Made by a program: the position numbers and the translations under genes. DNA of 64,000 nt from contig CAJNOP010000122.1 in NCBI GenBank assembly GCA_905250075.1, forward strand, positions 1 to 64,000, in the 5' to 3' direction. Each line of letters starts with the position of its first letter. Position 1 is the first letter of the stretch. Below are positions 59,990 through 64,000 of this stretch, piece by piece. Source of the stretch: Rotaria sp. Silwood1 (Eukaryota > Rotifera > Eurotatoria > Philodinida > Philodinidae). The notes beneath the pieces were generated by a model. The model did not search any database. It was not told where the DNA came from and saw only the letters and a program-made list of their open reading frames with translations.

Positions 59990-60485
59990 TGTGTTTTGAT
60001 CACCAAGTTAATTAAGACATGAGTAAATTGAAGTGGCATGATGTGACTGTGGGTATCCGATGTGAGGAAAAGTTTAAAACTCAGGTTGGAACCGATAATT
60101 TAAGATCGATAAAATTGATCAAATAGCAGTAACAAGTCAAATGGATTAGAAAAATAAATCTGTAAATTAGAGAAAAAAACAGCTGACAAAATCAAAATAC
60201 AAATAGATTGAAACAGGGCTGATTTATTCGACTTTTAACAACGGAATAAGCGATTTTGTTCTAATTTTAAATTCTTTTACACAGAATTTATATTATCTTC
60301 ATCAAGAAGCCCACGCTCACCCTCACCTTCACTCTTATTCTCATTTTCAACATTATGTTAACTCTTCCACTCTAATTGATACATGCCTTGATTAATTTTG
60401 GTGATCAAAACACTAATTGTTTGGTGATCATTTTGCAGATAAAAAATTTGGTGATCAAAACTCAACTTTTTGGTGATCAAAAAAA
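59990..60485. mobile_element. Small inverted-repeat element with tandem GGTGATCAAAA ends
   Basis: The left arm GTGTTTTGATCACCAAGTTA with AATTAAGACATG is matched inversely at about 60384-60413 by CATGCCTTGATTAATTTTGG and TGATCAAAACAC. To the right, TTTGGTGATCA recurs at about 60420, 60450 and 60470. This makes four right-end copies in about 75 bp. No coding capacity. It looks like a short MITE with a repeated right terminus. Confidence 0.55.
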
Positions 60486-62223
60486 TGCTGATCCTTAAAA
60501 TTATGCACCAAATAAGGGCAATGTTATATTAACCTTAAAAAAAATTATAATTTTAATATGAAACATGGAATAAAATTTCAACATATAATATATGAGTATC
60601 TTATGAGAGAAACCGAAGGCTTCTTTTTTTTTTTTCTTCCAAATGACATACTGATTATAAAATCAGCATGAAATTTTCTGTTTGATGCACATTAATAAAT
60701 CATGAACATGTGCGTATGTACTTGTCATGAGAATGAGCTTAAATAATGCTGAAAATCTCTATCTTCATATTAAATACAGAATTTTATACATGAAATAAAA
60801 AGAAAAAAACTTATTTATCTATTATATTTGCAATAGCCAAAAACAAAACCCAGTCATACATATTTATATTTTTATTAACCGTATAATCAGATAATAAAGG
60901 ATAACTAATGATAATTATGAAACATATCAGATATAATAAAATAATCAAAAAGAAAAACAGCATCGATATAACACAGACATGTCAAAATCTTATCAACAAC
61001 TATGGACTGTTTATTATAACTTTAATTTGTTTCATGTATTATACTTTGTTTTTAAATTTTTATAAGAACAAATAATAAAAATTTCAATAGTTTAGCCACA
61101 TAAAAATAAGGTCACTATTAGGTTAATTATGTCAATTTTTTTGACATGTTTTATTTTAATATGAAATACTTCGTATGTTATGAAAATAATATAGGAAATG
61201 TCTATATCAATAAAATATAATGATTTAAAATCTTATTTATCCTTTCATATATTTACAACTTTTAACTATTTTGTATTTTTTGTACTATTCGATAGTGTTG
61301 ATTCTCTTAGAAAACAAAAATAACATTTCTAATCTGTATAAAATAGTACTTTTAAAATGTTTATTATCCAGTAAGAGGTTGTAAATCTTAAGGATTAATA
61401 TAGTCTCTAAAATCCTTCTCAAATATTTTTTACGCTACAACATATTAAACGACACGAATAATAATAAATTTTTTGTTTTGTCTAACAAAATTATAACTAA
61501 TATTCTGACATCTATTAAAATTTTGAAAAGAAAAAAAAATCTGACAAATGATTCTAATAATAGTGAAATAAGATAAAAAAAGAATTTAAGAATATAAGAT
61601 TAGTTATTTTTTATTGATCTTCATTATAAAAGAACAATAATTCTACTATTAAAAAATTTTCTTTAAGAAAATCCTTCTTCAGATTTAAAAATAAAAACTA
61701 AAGAAATTACATTTATATTATTTGTAATCAAATACATTAATATAGAAAAACGTTAGACAGAAATAGGAATACTCATCAATAAGAATGACGTTAGCTGTCA
61801 TAAGCATTCCGATATGACATTTATCTTCATGATAGAAATATTTTCGTGTTTATTAAGAAAGTCTATTTTGTTTACTATAGATATCTTTATATGACATATT
61901 AAATGAAGAGTCTCTATTATTTAAATGTCTAGAAATGATATGAAACTGTATAACTCTATCAAATTAAAATATTTCTATTTATATTACAATAGTTTAAACA
62001 ATGTTAATTAACTATGTTGTACTTTGATTATATCAAATAATTTTCGTATATTGAATATTTATTTTAATATCAGTTAAACATAAAACTTTCACAAACGAAC
62101 CGGTACGTCAACACTTTACATGTTCCGTATGCTAATATCTGATTCAAGATAATACATATATGTATGTATCTATATATGTATATTCATATTTATACGTGTT
62201 TTTTTTTTTCAATCATTATCAGA

Positions 62224-62252
62224 AAATAATAATAATAATAATAATAATAATA
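62224..62252. repeat. (AAT)n microsatellite
   Basis: Nine or more uninterrupted AAT units, flanked by poly-A tracts and a short GA repeat (about 62291-62303). Confidence 0.9.
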
Positions 62253-62575
62253 AACAACAAAAAAAAACAACAAGCAAAGACAAAAAAAAAGAGAGAGAGA
62301 GAAAAACCATGGCAAAAATGAATATTAAGAGAAATACTAATACAAGATTTATCCAAAGGCAAGAAAGAAAAAAAAAAAGAAAGAATTCACATGTTATAAG
62401 AAGACATATAGAATATGTAAATAATCACAATATGCAGCGGAGTGTATGTGGGTGAATGTGATTTTAATATATAATTGTGAACAATCTATCAGCAGTGTAT
62501 TGGAACAAAAAAAAATAGAAAACAAAAAGCATCACAGATGGGAAGAAGAAAGTTCTTTTGTTTCTTTTTTTTTTT

Positions 62576-63635
62576 TTATTGCACATTGTGCATTTTCTTT
62601 TCTGTTGTTGTTGTTGTTGTTGTTGTTTCAATTGTTTTTATTGTTGTATCATTATTATTAATATTTGGTGTTTGTATTCGACATATACGTTTTACTTTTG
62701 CACGATGATTTTTAAACCATAAACGTATATGTTTTGATTCAAGTTTAGGAAATTTTGTTCGATATTCACCTTCATTTAATTCTGAACATATACGTTCAAT
62801 TAATACATGATCAGGATGTGTTTCAATAGCAAACCATTGTTCTAATTTTGGTACTTCAGATGTTGGATCAATAAATATTCGATTACGTCTTGAACGATTG
62901 TAATCAAATGATGTTGTTGTATTTGATATTTTAGTTGAATTTAATGATATTTGTGTTGGTGGTGTTTGTTCACTTATTGAACTAATATTATCATCATCAT
63001 TACTTTCATCGGATAGTGTTGCTTTTTGTCTTTGTTTATCTGTTAATGATATATCAAATGCTTGTAAATAATTAAAATAATAATTATTATGATTTTGTTG
63101 TTGTTGTTGTTGTTGTTTGTGTTTTTCATCAATATCAATATCATCATCAATATCATCTTCAAGTTCATCTGATGAATCAAGTTCACATTTAATTGATTGA
63201 TGATTTTGTTCATCATGATTATCTATTTGTTGTGGTGATGATGATAAATTATATGATTGTTGTTCTTGTTGTATTGAATTATCTGAATTACCAAAACGAC
63301 GTTTTTTACGTTTTAATGCAGCACGTGCATTTTTAAACCAATATTGAATATTATATGGTTCAAGAGCTTTTTTTCCTAAAATATAAATATAAAAAAAAAC
63401 TGAAATTGAATTTTAATATGATAATAATAATAAGATTAACCTTTTCGACATGGTAATGAATTAAGACTTTCACATATAGATGCAATTTGATAACGTGTTG
63501 GATGTTTTGTATCAGTAAATATTTGTAATAAACGTGGTGTTTCTTCATGTGGATCAAATGTTGTACGTTCACGTTGTCGACGATTGTATGCATAATCTTT
63601 TATTGTTGATGATGGATTTGTTGGTGTTGTATCAT

Positions 63636-63674
<39 letters not shown>

Positions 63675-64000
63675 GAGCAAATGATAAAAGACTAGCAAAT
63701 GGATAATTTATATAAGATTTATTTGAATTTAATGTTGATGAATATTGTTTTTTTGAAAGATTTAATGGAGTATTATCACTATAATTTTTTTTTTTTTTTT
63801 GTAATAGAAAATATTTTTAATTATTAAAAAAAACATAATTTCGTTTTTTTTTTTTTCTTTACCCATCAGTTGTATTTGAATTTGATGATGTAAATGAATA
63901 TCCATTTGGACTTGTTGTTGATTTTAATAATGATGATGATGATAATTGTTCTTGTTTATTATCATGATCATCAATATCATCATGCATTAATTGATATGAT
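62576..64000 (-). CDS. dve: Two-homeodomain transcription factor, defective-proventriculus/SATB type (5' partial)
   Basis: Three exons are visible (63863-64000 and beyond, 63441-63778, 62576-63375), joined in frame, ending at a TAA. Order in the product: Asp/Ser-rich segment (MHDDIDDHD), TDGDNTPLNLSKKQYSS, a poly-Gln run, then homeodomain 1 (YNRRQRERTTFDPHEETPRL ... QIASICESLN ... YNIQYWFKNARAALKRKKR). A long acidic linker with a second poly-Gln run follows, then homeodomain 2 (RRNRIFIDPTSEVPKLEQWF ... HVLIERICSELNEGEYRTKF ... HIRLWFKNHRAKVKR) and a Thr-rich tail. Two divergent homeodomains, each with WFKN-x-RA in helix 3 and a long insertion, are characteristic of Dve, related to vertebrate SATB1/2. 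These nuclear DNA-binding proteins act in gut and epidermal patterning in insects. PLNLSKK fits a CtBP-binding motif. The intron inside homeodomain 1 is 65 bp. The N-terminal half lies beyond the window. Confidence 0.82.

Larger units (their letters stand above)
58857..62575. other. Long non-coding stretch between receptor and homeobox gene
   Basis: About 3.7 kb without a supported gene: the upstream region of the receptor and the 3' flank of the homeobox gene. It contains the GGTGATCAAAA element (59990-60485), a C-rich run at about 60306-60330, an (ATA)n microsatellite at 62224-62252 and many homopolymer runs. Confidence 0.5.

Noticed and set aside
62446-62661. 71-codon plus-strand ORF with a Leu-rich end
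   Set aside because: The Leu run is the antisense of the Thr codons at the C-terminus of the homeobox gene.
1-64000. CRISPR arrays, bacterial operons, rRNA or tRNA genes
   Set aside because: No regularly spaced direct repeats with unique spacers, no rRNA-like blocks, no cloverleaf recognised; spliced genes show the DNA is eukaryotic. A tRNA scan could not be run.

Overview
The window looks like nuclear DNA of a bdelloid rotifer (Adineta/Rotaria type). It is AT-rich and its genes have many short introns, mostly about 50-60 bp, with GT-AG borders. Several products belong to families I know from bdelloids: an R-S-E class ADP-ribosyltransferase, a pair of rotifer-type two-pass membrane proteins with a conserved CPC motif, and a coiled-coil protein that reads like fungal proteins. 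There are many short decayed DNA transposons. All exon structures below were joined by eye from splice sites and reading-frame continuity. No search was run.

Layout. 0-0.8 kb: 3' part of an ADP-ribosyltransferase gene. 2.4-5.6 kb: a nested transposon block whose right end abuts the N-terminal stub of a secreted S9-type peptidase. 7.9-13.1 kb: an eight-exon gene for a type II membrane protein with a Thr/Ser stalk and a C-terminal lectin-like domain. 13.4-17.6 kb: fold-back elements. 19.1-19.6 kb: two small related ORFs in inverted orientation. 19.8-21.8 kb: a complete RING/TRAF-type zinc finger/coiled-coil/MATH gene. 22.8-23.9 kb: the intronless coiled-coil gene. 28.2-31.8 kb: two tandem two-pass membrane protein genes, the second cut by a 100-N gap.

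34-46.7 kb is a patchwork of locally duplicated and decayed segments. It holds a second intact stalked type II membrane gene (37.35-40.35 kb) with an exact 18-residue tryptophan repeat in its cytosolic tail. It also holds remnants of a third copy (about 44 kb) and three remnants of the amino-acid transporter found intact further right. A dead mariner element (47.9-49.6 kb) has inserted into one transporter-associated flank. 49.9-54.9 kb: complete 12-exon SLC38-like transporter. 56.1-58.9 kb: seven-exon class A GPCR with a DRW motif. 62.6 kb to the end: 3' part of a two-homeodomain gene of the defective-proventriculus/SATB type.

The most unusual content is the family of stalked type II membrane proteins. 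Two genes share one architecture (long disordered cytosolic tail, one membrane helix, Thr stalk, Cys-containing beta-type ectodomain) while their tails have diverged completely.
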